From Candidatus Levybacteria bacterium RIFCSPLOWO2_01_FULL_39_10 (GTDB lineage: Bacteria; Patescibacteriota; Microgenomatia; Levybacterales; UBA12049), in assembly GCA_001782515.1 (NCBI GenBank), contig MFOV01000012.1, positions 5,832-43,214 on the forward strand: a stretch of 37,383 nucleotides of DNA, written 5' to 3'. Position 1 is the first letter of the stretch. Each line of letters begins with the position of its first letter. The position numbers and the translations under genes are program-made. Of this stretch, positions 11,760 through 18,992 are shown one piece after another. A model generated the notes under the pieces. It was not told the origin of the DNA. It did no database searches and worked only from the letters and a program-made list of their open reading frames with translations.

Positions 11760-13435
11760 TCCAACCTCCTTACTTTTGTTTTTGATAAGAGATAAAGTAA
11801 AAAAGGAACAACAATAATAAATAATAAACTTAATAAAGATATTAAATTTGAGCAGTATCTAAGCTTTGTTTCTTCAAATTTTAAAATTATATTATGCATT
11901 CCCTGATCCAAATAAAATGTAATAATACCCCTGTTTTCAGGATCTTGAAACTCAACGCTCTCAATTAGTTTTCCGTTGTCATAAACTTTCCAACCAGGAA
12001 AATAGAGAGTGTTTTCTCTAATTCTAATTTTTGATTTAGCATCAATAACATATTCATGGTATGTCGATTTTCGTGGCAGCTCAACCATTTCCCCTTCCCC
12101 TTCAATTATTTCAATATTGGAATATGCATGCGATTCCATAAATCTAACCGACCAAATCGGAGAACTTTCTCCAGTGTCTGTTGTGCTTTCAATTATCCCT
12201 TCAAGATAAAAGTCTTTAATTTGTCTGTATTCTTTCGCTTGCCAGAAACCAATTGTTTGAACAATTGCGAGAATGATTAAAACTGATGTTAAAACTTCTT
12301 TTCTTTTTATATTCAAACTATAAATAAAGAGAGCCCCTATTAAAGATGTAGTGAAAACAGCAATTGATAAGAATCTCCACGGAAATTGAAGTTTCTGAAG
12401 AGTGGATACGTTTTCCCAGATAAAATTAGATGAATGAAGCATTAAAAATACGGAAATTAATAAGTAGATCAAAGTCCCGATATATAGGTATTTTAGCTTG
12501 TCTTTTTTTCTGAATAACTTAAAAAATAATACAACTGATGATATTAAAATAATGATTTGAATAATTCCAATCTGAACACTAAACTGTCCTGTTCCCCCAA
12601 AACTCCAAACTCCATAAAATAGGTCAGCTAAATCAACAAACCTGTCTTTATAAACACCCTCAGTTACAATATCTCTTAAAGTGTATTTCCCTTCGAAAAA
12701 TGCCGGAAACCAGAAAAAGAACGAAAACAGGAATCCAAAAAAAAGTGATGATAAAGTTAAAACAAATTTCAATTTTGATTTATGATCGAAAAACAGATAA
12801 AGAACGTAGAATAAGATAAAAGGAATAAACAGAAGACTGATTGCATTATGAGAAAGAATAAGACCGGCAAAAGATATTGATGAAAACAAGAATGTGAAAT
12901 AATATTTTCTCAGCCTTTCGTTTTTCGACAAATTATTGATCAAATAAATTGATAGTAGAGCCAAAGGAAGAAAAAGAAATGCCACATGCTCTCCAAGCGC
13001 TCCTCTTACATATAAATCAATAAATCTGTATGGTGCATATAAAAAAAGAACACTGCCAAAAACTGCTGAAACATTTCCCAAAAACCTTGAGAGCCACAAA
13101 TACATAAAAATTCCGCTTAGAATATAGGTTGATGTCAGAGTCAGTTTAAAGCTGTCTGCATAGGATGCGCCCAGAAAATGAAAGACTGATGATATGTATG
13201 AAGGCAGAGGATATAAAAACATAAGAATCGGATGACCGAATCCGAAGTTTAAGTTTCCGGCCCATCTTGGAATAAATATCCCTTCCTTAAGATTAGTGTA
13301 AAAACTGGCAATCCTTACAACATGATCAAGCGAATCGTGAGCGACAGGAAGCCCGGGTGTTAAAAGATTGATAAGGGGAATAAGAGATAGTAAAAATACG
13401 ATTATTAATCCTAAATTATTTTTTATATGAATCAT
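11753..13435 (-). CDS. Polytopic membrane protein, PTPS-related / GT-C-like
   Basis: The 560 residues contain about ten membrane segments and a C-terminal extracytoplasmic beta domain (YFPGWKVYDNGKLIESVEF), then a last helix. The N-terminus (PGLPVAHDSLDHVVRIASFY, then PRWAGNLNFGFGHPILMF) matches what I recall as the 6-pyruvoyl-tetrahydropterin-synthase-related membrane domain, whose name is misleading: it is an envelope membrane protein and probably a lipid-sugar glycosyltransferase relative. It shares architecture with the downstream YfhO-like gene, and they form an operon with an overlapping stop and start. The 120-nt gap upstream is very AT-rich and holds a TATTATAG-like element. Confidence 0.75.
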   Translation of the reverse strand: MIHIKNNLGLIIVFLLSLIPLINLLTPGLPVAHDSLDHVVRIASFYTNLKEGIFIPRWAGNLNFGFGHPILMFLYPLPSYISSVFHFLGASYADSFKLTLTSTYILSGIFMYLWLSRFLGNVSAVFGSVLFLYAPYRFIDLYVRGALGEHVAFLFLPLALLSIYLINNLSKNERLRKYYFTFLFSSISFAGLILSHNAISLLFIPFILFYVLYLFFDHKSKLKFVLTLSSLFFGFLFSFFFWFPAFFEGKYTLRDIVTEGVYKDRFVDLADLFYGVWSFGGTGQFSVQIGIIQIIILISSVVLFFKLFRKKDKLKYLYIGTLIYLLISVFLMLHSSNFIWENVSTLQKLQFPWRFLSIAVFTTSLIGALFIYSLNIKRKEVLTSVLIILAIVQTIGFWQAKEYRQIKDFYLEGIIESTTDTGESSPIWSVRFMESHAYSNIEIIEGEGEMVELPRKSTYHEYVIDAKSKIRIRENTLYFPGWKVYDNGKLIESVEFQDPENRGIITFYLDQGMHNIILKFEETKLRYCSNLISLLSLLFIIVVPFLLYLLSKTKVRRLEW

Positions 13436-13555
13436 TAAGTATTTAATGAAATTGATAATTCAATAGATCTTTTTTGGAAGTATCTATAATAAATTCCATT
13501 TGTAGGATTTATATCATATTTAATATTTAATTAAAATAAAATAAAAAGGAGCAAG

Positions 13556-13987
13556 TCAGGAATTTAAATACTTTTTATACAAAAACATAAGAATTGTAAT
13601 AATCACAAATGCGGAAAGTGATAAGAATGGAATTGTTATAAATCCAAACCACTCAATGAATTTAGTTGTGCATGAAATTCCTTGCACACAGGGAGCTTCG
13701 GATTCAGGAATTATATTATAGTACAAAAGATTGTGATATACGGCAATCAAAAGCCCGGCTATGCTTAAAGGAAGAACAAAAAGTGGAGTATTTTTGTCTT
13801 TTCTTAAGATCCCGACGGCAAGGATAACAACAATAGGATACATTGCAACCCTTTGATACCAGCAAAGTGTGCAGGGTGGAAACTTTAAAACCTCGCTAAA
13901 AATAAGACTTCCAACTGTTGCCGTTGTCGCAATAAGAAGTGATATTTGCGTTGAGTTTTTCTTGATAAGCTCCATAAAGCTACTCAT
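13556..13987 (-). CDS. DsbB-like disulfide bond oxidoreductase
   Basis: DsbB reoxidises the extracytoplasmic thiol oxidase DsbA and passes electrons to quinone. The 143-residue protein has four membrane helices, a first-loop CxxC (FPPCTLCWYQRVAMYP) and a second-loop Cys pair (APCVQGISC), which is the full set of DsbB redox cysteines. I start at ATG 13985-13987 (MSSFMELIKK), which overlaps the stop of the small membrane protein upstream by 8 nt. A longer frame to 14017 would run into that gene. No DsbA partner is in the window, but the redoxin at 17611 could be a functional neighbour. Confidence 0.88.
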   Translation of the reverse strand: MSSFMELIKKNSTQISLLIATTATVGSLIFSEVLKFPPCTLCWYQRVAMYPIVVILAVGILRKDKNTPLFVLPLSIAGLLIAVYHNLLYYNIIPESEAPCVQGISCTTKFIEWFGFITIPFLSLSAFVIITILMFLYKKYLNS

Positions 13988-14156
13988 AATAGAAAGACTG
14001 TTGGGGTATTGTATCATTAATTTCTGAATTCCCAGAATTATTATTTGTCAAAAAGTAAAATATTAAAAAATACACAATGACTCCGATTACAAGATAGATA
14101 ATTAGCCATTTAGTCCATGAGCTTTTTTTTGAATAAACTTTTCTAGGCTTTGCCAT
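13980..14156 (-). CDS. Small single-pass membrane protein upstream of dsbB
   Basis: A 58-residue ORF starts MAKPRKVYSKKSSWTKW. A basic N-terminus is followed by one strong membrane helix (LIIYLVIGVIVYFLIFYFL, residues 18-36) and a polar Asn/Ser-rich tail, so the N-terminus should face the cytoplasm. Its TAG stop overlaps the dsbB ATG in another frame by 8 nt, the sort of overlap that couples translation. It could be a DsbB partner or the remnant anchor of a DsbA-like protein; neither is shown. Confidence 0.7.
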   Translation of the reverse strand: MAKPRKVYSKKSSWTKWLIIYLVIGVIVYFLIFYFLTNNNSGNSEINDTIPQQSFYYE

Positions 14157-14196
14157 AAATTAATTATTTCAAATGACTTATATATAGTCAATTTGA

Positions 14197-14202
14197 TAAA
14201 AT
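14197..14202 (+). promoter_or_regulatory. -10 box of the VIT-family gene
   Basis: TGATAAAAT (box TAAAAT) ends 6 nt before ATG 14209, predicting a leaderless mRNA. It sits in the 52-nt divergent gap with the dsbB operon. Confidence 0.5.
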
Positions 14203-14208
14203 TAAATT

Positions 14209-14715
14209 ATGAAATTTTTAGAAAATCTAAATATTCATGAGGACTACTTAAGAAGCATAATCTTCGGATTTCAAGATTCATTGGTTTCAACAACAGGAGT
14301 AATAGTTGGTGTTGCTGCGGGGTCCAACAGCAAAGAACTAGTAATACTCGCTGGAATTGTAGCAATAACAGTTGAATCTTTGTCAATGGGCGCAGGACAA
14401 TTTATGAGTGAAAAAACAGTTCATCAAATGGATAAGACCGGCAGGCATACTGACAATTTATATATAGGAGGGACACTTATGGCGCTTTCATATTTTTTGG
14501 GTGGCCTTGTTCCCTTGACTCCAATAATCTTATTTAATCTGCCGTACTCGGCAACTTTAAGTATTGTATTTTCATTACTTGGACTTTTTGTCTTGGGCTA
14601 TCTAAAAGCACATATTGTGAAAGTAGATCCAATTAAAAGCGCAATTGAAATACTTATACTTGGCGGTGCAGCGACTCTAATTGGACTTATTGTTGGAAAT
14701 CTATTTAGAATTTAA
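14209..14715 (+). CDS. VIT1/CCC1-family iron or manganese transporter-like membrane protein
   Basis: The 168-residue protein begins with the family's hallmark first helix (HEDYLRSIIFGFQDSLVSTTG) and continues ESLSMGAGQFMSEKTVHQ, which matches VIT/CCC1 divalent-metal/proton antiporters. Five hydrophobic segments are visible. The cytoplasmic metal-binding helical domain between helices 2 and 3 of plant VIT1 is reduced to a few residues, so this is a compact form. It probably exports or stores Fe2+ or Mn2+. Its position beside the metal/thiol block at 15262-22807 may be meaningful. Confidence 0.85.
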   Translation: MKFLENLNIHEDYLRSIIFGFQDSLVSTTGVIVGVAAGSNSKELVILAGIVAITVESLSMGAGQFMSEKTVHQMDKTGRHTDNLYIGGTLMALSYFLGGLVPLTPIILFNLPYSATLSIVFSLLGLFVLGYLKAHIVKVDPIKSAIEILILGGAATLIGLIVGNLFRI

Positions 14716-14719
14716 TTTT

Positions 14720-14830
14720 TTATTTGGTTAAAATAAATAAAATTACCGCAAGCGCTATCCCAAAAGAAGCAATCAGAAAACCGAGTGAAAAATATTTGTA
14801 ATATTCTAAATTATTGTTTTTCTTTGCCAT
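14720..14830 (-). CDS. Tiny single-pass membrane protein
   Basis: The 36-residue ORF begins MAKKNNNLEYYKYF, followed by one membrane helix (SLGFLIASFGIALAVILFIL) and a short TK tail. It lies 4 nt from the convergent end of the VIT-family gene. A TATAAA element lies only 3 nt before the ATG. The composition looks like a real membrane micro-protein, but no homologue is recalled. Confidence 0.5.
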   Translation of the reverse strand: MAKKNNNLEYYKYFSLGFLIASFGIALAVILFILTK

Positions 14831-15261
14831 AGATTTATAAAAATAAATATAATACAGAGGAAGTGGAAAAAGCAACCTCAAGAACTACTATGAGAGAAAT
14901 AAAGATAAATTTTACTGTCAATATATGATTAATTCAAAACTCAAAAAATTATTGCATAAATACAGTAAAGTTGTCAAAGACGAATACAAGAATTAATGTT
15001 AAAATAAAAAAAGGAGGAATATGGCTGTTTCAAAACGAAAAAGACTAGGTAAAGGCCAGTTTGCTAAAAGAAAAAAAGGAAGAAGGCGCGGAACATATAG
15101 ATAGATTATCCAAAGGTGAATGTAAATATACTAACACCTGAGCCTAGAAATTCAATTTTTCAGCTGTCTATTGCTAACACAAAGGCAAGATTTATTTATA
15201 GATGGTTTAAGTAGTATAACATATAAAAATGATGCTTCTTAAAAAGTAACAACTTTAAATC
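14831..15261. other. Largely non-coding stretch with micro-ORFs
   Basis: Apart from the basic peptide gene at 15021-15104, this stretch holds only a 23-codon frame at 14925-14996 on the plus strand (MINSKLKKLLHKYSK), which could be a short helical peptide but has no ribosome site. The part 15105-15261 is AT-rich and I see nothing coding in it. Confidence 0.4.
15021..15104 (+). CDS. 27-residue highly basic peptide
   Basis: ATG 15021 follows a perfect AAAGGAGGAAT ribosome site, the best in this part of the window. The peptide (MAVSKRKRLGKGQFAKRKK, then GRRRGTYR) is about half Lys/Arg. The ending KGRRRGTYR faintly recalls the small ribosomal protein THX (RRGKIWRGTYGKYR), and the composition would also suit an RNA- or DNA-binding peptide. 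The strong initiation site argues that it is translated; the function is unknown. Confidence 0.55.
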   Translation: MAVSKRKRLGKGQFAKRKKGRRRGTYR

Positions 15262-15291
15262 TTGACAAGAATATTTGAAGAATGATATATT
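15262..15291 (+). promoter_or_regulatory. Promoter of the metal/thiol operon
   Basis: A consensus TTGACA (15262-15267) and TATATT (15286-15291, preceded by TG) are 18 nt apart. This is the most consensus-like -35/-10 pair in the window. The start codon at 15305 lies 13 nt after the -10 box. The in-frame ATG at 15275 lies between the boxes and cannot be the start from this promoter. Confidence 0.75.
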
Positions 15292-15306
15292 CGAAATATC
15301 GAATAT
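15287..15306. promoter_or_regulatory. Inverted-repeat operator for the ArsR-type repressor
   Basis: The arms ATATTCGA and TCGAATAT are perfect complements around a 4-nt centre. The element covers the end of the -10 box, the predicted transcription start and the first bases of the repressor gene, the classic place for ArsR/SmtB autorepression. Confidence 0.75.
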
Positions 15307-15784
15307 GTATTCACAAGTATTTAATTTGCATGCAAATCTTTTAAAAGCTCTGTCTAATCCTAAGAGGCTTGAAGTTCTTCAACTTCTGCGCGACCAAGAA
15401 TTAACAGTTACTCAGATTCAAGAAATGCTATATCTTCCCCAAGGGAATTTGAGTCAACATCTTCATGTTCTTAGAAGTGCAAATGTTGTAAGCACACGGC
15501 GCGAAGGAAAACAGATTTACTATAAAATTGCACATAAAAATTTTATTAAGGCAAGTGACTTAATGAGGGAAATCCTTATTGAGCAACATAAAAACGATAT
15601 TTTAGTCAGCGAGCTTAGTAAAAAAATGACAGACCTTATTCCCTTAACTGCGGATCCAGTTTGTGGAATGAGGATAAGCCCAAAAACCGCATCTTTCATT
15701 TCAAAACAAAACGGCCATTTATATTACTTTTGTGCATCCGGTTGTCTTGAAGCTTTTAATAAATATCCAAAAAGATATGTCTAA
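15305..15784 (+). CDS. ArsR-family metal-responsive repressor fused to a C-terminal YHS domain
   Basis: Residues 1-100 are an ArsR winged HTH (LLKALSNPKRLEVLQLLRDQ, then LPQGNLSQHLHVLRSANVV). The helix that carries the ELCVCDL metal site in ArsR is ELTVTQIQEML here and has no cysteine. Residues 117-159 are a YHS domain with DPVCGM (C120) and YFCASGC (C143, C147), a small fold found with copper and other heavy-metal proteins. Metal sensing has therefore probably moved to the YHS cysteines (inference). Start at 15305 is set by the promoter geometry. It is the first gene of a long operon and overlaps the next gene by 8 nt. Confidence 0.9.
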   Translation: MYSQVFNLHANLLKALSNPKRLEVLQLLRDQELTVTQIQEMLYLPQGNLSQHLHVLRSANVVSTRREGKQIYYKIAHKNFIKASDLMREILIEQHKNDILVSELSKKMTDLIPLTADPVCGMRISPKTASFISKQNGHLYYFCASGCLEAFNKYPKRYV

Positions 15785-16724
15785 ATATTCTAGAAAAAAA
15801 ATATATAAAAAGGTAGGTAGGCTAATACGTCGGAAAGGATTAGAGATTTTACTTATATTTCTTATTGTTATCGCCTCCTTTTTATCAGGGATTCTTTTTA
15901 ACAAACTGAATAGCTTAGAGAAGAATATTACTTCAAACTCTCCGATAAACTTTGTGTCGAGCGAAGATTTGTCAAAGATCCAAAATAAAGTTCTTAAAGA
16001 TAAATATATTTTTAAAATTAAATGGGGAGACTTAGGGAAAAGGATGGTCGAAGATGGAGTAATTGATAAAGTAAAATTAGCTCAGGCAATAGGAGGAGAG
16101 GATGAGCTCCCAAAAGATCTGGATAAATATTTTACAGGCGATCAAAACAAGATCGAAGTTAATCAAGGAAATGCGCAGTTTTGGGTAGATGTTTTATGGG
16201 GCTTGGGTCTTGCCAATAAAAATAAAATTCTGGAGGAAGGGGATATGATGATGGAAGACGATGCATCCATTTTTGCATCAACAGGGGGCTGGAGTTTGGG
16301 AGCAGGTGATCCGATGGATCATTACTCAAGACATTCATATATTACACTTTCTGAAGAACAACAAAAGACTGTTTCTGAAATTGCCGGAAGCATATACAGA
16401 CCATGCTGCGGAAATTCAACAGCATTTCCTGACTGCAATCACGGTATGGCAATGCTTGGGCTAATTGAGCTGATGGTTTCCCAGAACTTTTCTAAAGACG
16501 AAATTTATAAAACGGCTCTTGCCTTTAATACATACTGGTTTCCCCAGACTTATCTTGACAGCGCTTTATATCTTCAAAAAAATGGAAAAGATTATGAAAA
16601 AGTTTCACCGAAGGAACTTTTATCTGAGAATTTTTCAAGCGCAATGGGATCACAAACCATATCTGAAGAGGTAGGACAAGTGCAGTGGCCGGCGTTTGGA
16701 AATGGAGGCAGCTGCGGCGCATAA
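15777..16724 (+). CDS. Membrane-anchored Cys/His-motif protein, unknown function
   Basis: The 315-residue protein starts MSKYSRKKIYKK, inside the end of the repressor gene. A basic N-terminus and one helix (about 19-40, EILLIFLIVIASFLSGILF) anchor it, and the rest should be outside. Residues about 209-224 hold PCCGNSTAFPDCNHGM: three cysteines, an Asp and a His in a compact group, followed by AMLGLIELM. The C-terminus ends GGSCGA. An Asp/Met-rich patch (EEGDMMMEDDASIF) precedes it. I know no named family; metal binding or thiol exchange is inferred from residues and operon context. Confidence 0.75.
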   Translation: MSKYSRKKIYKKVGRLIRRKGLEILLIFLIVIASFLSGILFNKLNSLEKNITSNSPINFVSSEDLSKIQNKVLKDKYIFKIKWGDLGKRMVEDGVIDKVKLAQAIGGEDELPKDLDKYFTGDQNKIEVNQGNAQFWVDVLWGLGLANKNKILEEGDMMMEDDASIFASTGGWSLGAGDPMDHYSRHSYITLSEEQQKTVSEIAGSIYRPCCGNSTAFPDCNHGMAMLGLIELMVSQNFSKDEIYKTALAFNTYWFPQTYLDSALYLQKNGKDYEKVSPKELLSENFSSAMGSQTISEEVGQVQWPAFGNGGSCGA

Positions 16725-16730
16725 AATTTT

Positions 16731-17618
16731 ATGGAACTTCTTGTTAGCGCATCATTTATCGCGGCCTTTATAGCAGGAATTGCAGCCTTATTTGCTCCTT
16801 GCTGTGTAACAATACTTTTACCCACTTATCTTGCTTCTATTTTTAGAGATCGATCAACAGTATTTTTGATGACGTTTATTTATTTTCTAGGACTTTTGGT
16901 TGTATTTATGCCGATTGGTTTAGGTGCAGTTTTCTTAACGCAAATATTCAGCACTTATCACAACACTATTTTCTTCCTAGGTGCTTTATTTTTAATTTTT
17001 TTAGGCACATTTTTACTTCTGGGACAACAGTTTTCTCTCCCGTTTAATATCCACCCCGAACTTAAAAGAGCGAATGCTGGATCTGTCTTTATCCTTGGGA
17101 TTATTTCAGGTATTGCCACAACTTGCTGCGCTCCGGTTCTGGCCGGCGTTTTAACGCTGGCAGTACTACCTGGATCATTTTTATTAGGAGCAGCTTATAC
17201 CCTCGCTTATGTTTTAGGAATGGTTTTGCCCCTTTTTATTCTTGCCACAGTACTTGATAAAACTAAGTTTACAAAAAAATTTTTCGTTTTTCGAAGAAGC
17301 GTGAGTTACTCTCTATTTGGAAAACAAATCAGATTAACTTTTTCTAATCTGTTCTCAGGAGCAATGTTTTTGGTTCTTGGAATAATTATCTTATTTCTAG
17401 CCAGAACAAATAATTTAACATCTCATGCTTCTTATCAAGTAAGTATTAACATTTATTTAACAAAGCTTATTCAGCTTATAGGAGAGTATACAAAACTTAT
17501 ACCCGAACCTATCTGGGCTTTGATTTTTGTTGGTATATTCATTTTCATTACTAAAATTGCACTTGGGCAATTAAAAAATCTAAAGAATGTAAATAAGAAA
17601 GAAGGTGAGAATGAATAA
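16731..17618 (+). CDS. CcdA/DsbD-like thiol-disulfide electron transporter
   Basis: CcdA proteins move reducing electrons across the membrane to extracytoplasmic thioredoxin-like proteins through two membrane cysteines. This 295-residue protein has about seven helices and the two motifs in the expected helices, FAPCCVTIL (C24, C25) and ATTCCAPVLAG (C132, C133). Both sites are doubled CC, whereas the family usually has one Cys in each, which is odd and may reflect metal binding. The gene begins 6 nt after the previous stop and overlaps the redoxin gene by 8 nt. The redoxin is the obvious partner. Confidence 0.85.
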   Translation: MELLVSASFIAAFIAGIAALFAPCCVTILLPTYLASIFRDRSTVFLMTFIYFLGLLVVFMPIGLGAVFLTQIFSTYHNTIFFLGALFLIFLGTFLLLGQQFSLPFNIHPELKRANAGSVFILGIISGIATTCCAPVLAGVLTLAVLPGSFLLGAAYTLAYVLGMVLPLFILATVLDKTKFTKKFFVFRRSVSYSLFGKQIRLTFSNLFSGAMFLVLGIIILFLARTNNLTSHASYQVSINIYLTKLIQLIGEYTKLIPEPIWALIFVGIFIFITKIALGQLKNLKNVNKKEGENE

Positions 17619-18246
17619 ACAAATCCTTGCGATAATTGGAATAGTGGGTGTAATAGTTTTATTGGTGGTTATAGTTGCATCTTTTTCCGACGAAAGTAAA
17701 CCATCGGAAACCCAATCACAGACACCCTCTGATATAAGTGGGCATCATGGATCTGATACGACAAACGATGAGAAATTCCAGTCACTTATTGAGAAGGAAG
17801 CACCTGATTTTATACTTGAAAGTTATACAGGTGAGCAAGTGAGCTTACAAGAACTCCGGGGCAAAAAAATTGTACTCTTCTTCACAGAAGGACTTATGTG
17901 TTATCCGTCATGCTGGAATCAAATGGCCGCATTCGGGGAAGATAGCGCATTTAACAATAGTAACGTAGTAACTTTAAGCATCACCGTTGATAGAAAAGAA
18001 GATTGGAGGCAGGCAATTGAAAAAATGCCTGAGCTATCTCGTGCAATAGTACTTTTTGATACTAACCGTCAAGTATCCAGTGAGTATGGCGTTCTCTCAT
18101 TATCATCGTCCATGCATAAAGGTCAGTTTCCAGGGCATACTTATCTCATATTAGATGAAGAAGGCGTGGTCCGTTTTATTAAAGATGATCCTCAAATGGG
18201 AATAAGAAACGATGAGTTGAAGGCTGAGCTTGGGAAGTTAAAGTAA
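17611..18246 (+). CDS. Membrane-anchored redoxin (AhpC/TSA-like)
   Basis: The 211-residue protein begins MNKQILAIIGIVG with one N-terminal helix and a His/Ser/Thr linker (SGHHGSD). Residues 63-205 are a thioredoxin-fold redoxin: APDFILESYTGEQVSLQEL, then LFFTEGLMCYPSCWNQM with C97 and C101, and PGHTYLILDEEGVVRFI. The spacing C-x3-C differs from thioredoxin CxxC and resembles some peroxiredoxin-like or SCO/TlpA-like proteins. ATG 17611 is chosen because GAAGGTGAG lies directly before it. It probably acts outside the membrane, reduced by the CcdA-like protein. Confidence 0.85.
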   Translation: MNKQILAIIGIVGVIVLLVVIVASFSDESKPSETQSQTPSDISGHHGSDTTNDEKFQSLIEKEAPDFILESYTGEQVSLQELRGKKIVLFFTEGLMCYPSCWNQMAAFGEDSAFNNSNVVTLSITVDRKEDWRQAIEKMPELSRAIVLFDTNRQVSSEYGVLSLSSSMHKGQFPGHTYLILDEEGVVRFIKDDPQMGIRNDELKAELGKLK

Positions 18247-18248
18247 AA

Positions 18249-18335
18249 ATGAGTAATAAAAATCTGTTTGCTCATGCATTTATTATACACAAAGGTCATG
18301 GAGATCACAAAAATAAGAAAAAGAGAGGTGAATAG
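18249..18335 (+). CDS. 28-residue His/Lys-rich peptide
   Basis: It begins 2 nt after the redoxin stop and ends 3 nt before the YHS gene. The sequence MSNKNLFAHAFIIHKGHG, then DHKNKKKRGE, has four histidines, with HKGHGDH as a compact cluster suited to metal binding. It has no membrane helix. The tight spacing on both sides supports a real gene, but an untranslated spacer is possible. Confidence 0.45.
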   Translation: MSNKNLFAHAFIIHKGHGDHKNKKKRGE

Positions 18336-18338
18336 ATT

Positions 18339-18503
18339 ATGTTTGGAATAGGAAGTGACGATAAAGTAAGGGATCCTGTCTGCGGGATGAAAGTAGACAA
18401 AAATAAAACTCAGTTTTCTTACGAAAAAGGGAGACATAAGTTTTATTTCTGTTCTCAAAATTGTAAAGACACGTTTATCGAAGACAATAAAAAGGGAGCT
18501 TGA
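18339..18503 (+). CDS. YHS-domain small protein
   Basis: The 54 residues are almost entirely one YHS domain: RDPVCGMKVDKNKTQFSYE followed by KFYFCSQNCKDTF. The three cysteines correspond to those of the YHS domain fused to the ArsR protein 2.5 kb upstream. GAGAGGTGAAT gives a ribosome site before ATG 18339. YHS domains go with copper ATPases and metal chaperones; a cytoplasmic copper carrier for the ATPase is a reasonable inference. Confidence 0.85.
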   Translation: MFGIGSDDKVRDPVCGMKVDKNKTQFSYEKGRHKFYFCSQNCKDTFIEDNKKGA

Positions 18504-18542
18504 GAAGGCAATAAATGTTTTTGGTAATGATTTAAAAAATAT

Positions 18543-18992
18543 ATGGAGAATATAAATATATCAATTGTTAAGGACTCTTCGGTAAAAGGATTATTGGCCA
18601 CTTTTGCTTTGCTGGTTATATATCTTACAATAGTTACATTAGTTTCAGGTTGGGCCTTTGCTCAGATTCAATTTAGGCAGTTTTGGTTTTTTATTATAAC
18701 GCTTGCAATTGGTTTTGGGATTCAGGTGGGTCTTTTTACTTATCTTAAAAATGCAATTAAACAAAATACGTCTCCAAGAGTTTTAGCTATTTCAGGAACA
18801 ACCTCGACTGTCGCTATGGTTTCTTGCTGCGCTCATTATTTGGTAAACATTTTACCAATTCTTGGTGTAGTTGGAATTATTACTGTTATTTCTTCATATC
18901 AAGTACAACTTTTTTGGGTAGGATTGGTTTTTAACATTGCAGGAATAATTTATATAACAAATAAAGTTATCAAGTACACGCGCGGAATATGA
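18543..18992 (+). CDS. Small polytopic membrane protein with CC-H motif
   Basis: The 149-residue protein has about four membrane helices. TTSTVAMVSCCAHYLVNILP places C95, C96 and H98 within a helix, which recalls the vicinal Cys pair of the mercury transporter MerT, although the rest does not match MerT. A role in moving a soft metal ion or in thiol exchange is inferred. The last 4 nt overlap the next gene as ATGA. Confidence 0.7.
   Translation: MENINISIVKDSSVKGLLATFALLVIYLTIVTLVSGWAFAQIQFRQFWFFIITLAIGFGIQVGLFTYLKNAIKQNTSPRVLAISGTTSTVAMVSCCAHYLVNILPILGVVGIITVISSYQVQLFWVGLVFNIAGIIYITNKVIKYTRGI

Noticed and set aside
15275-15304. Upstream ATG for the ArsR-YHS gene
   Set aside because: It lies between the -35 and -10 boxes of a near-consensus promoter and cannot be in the mRNA from it.
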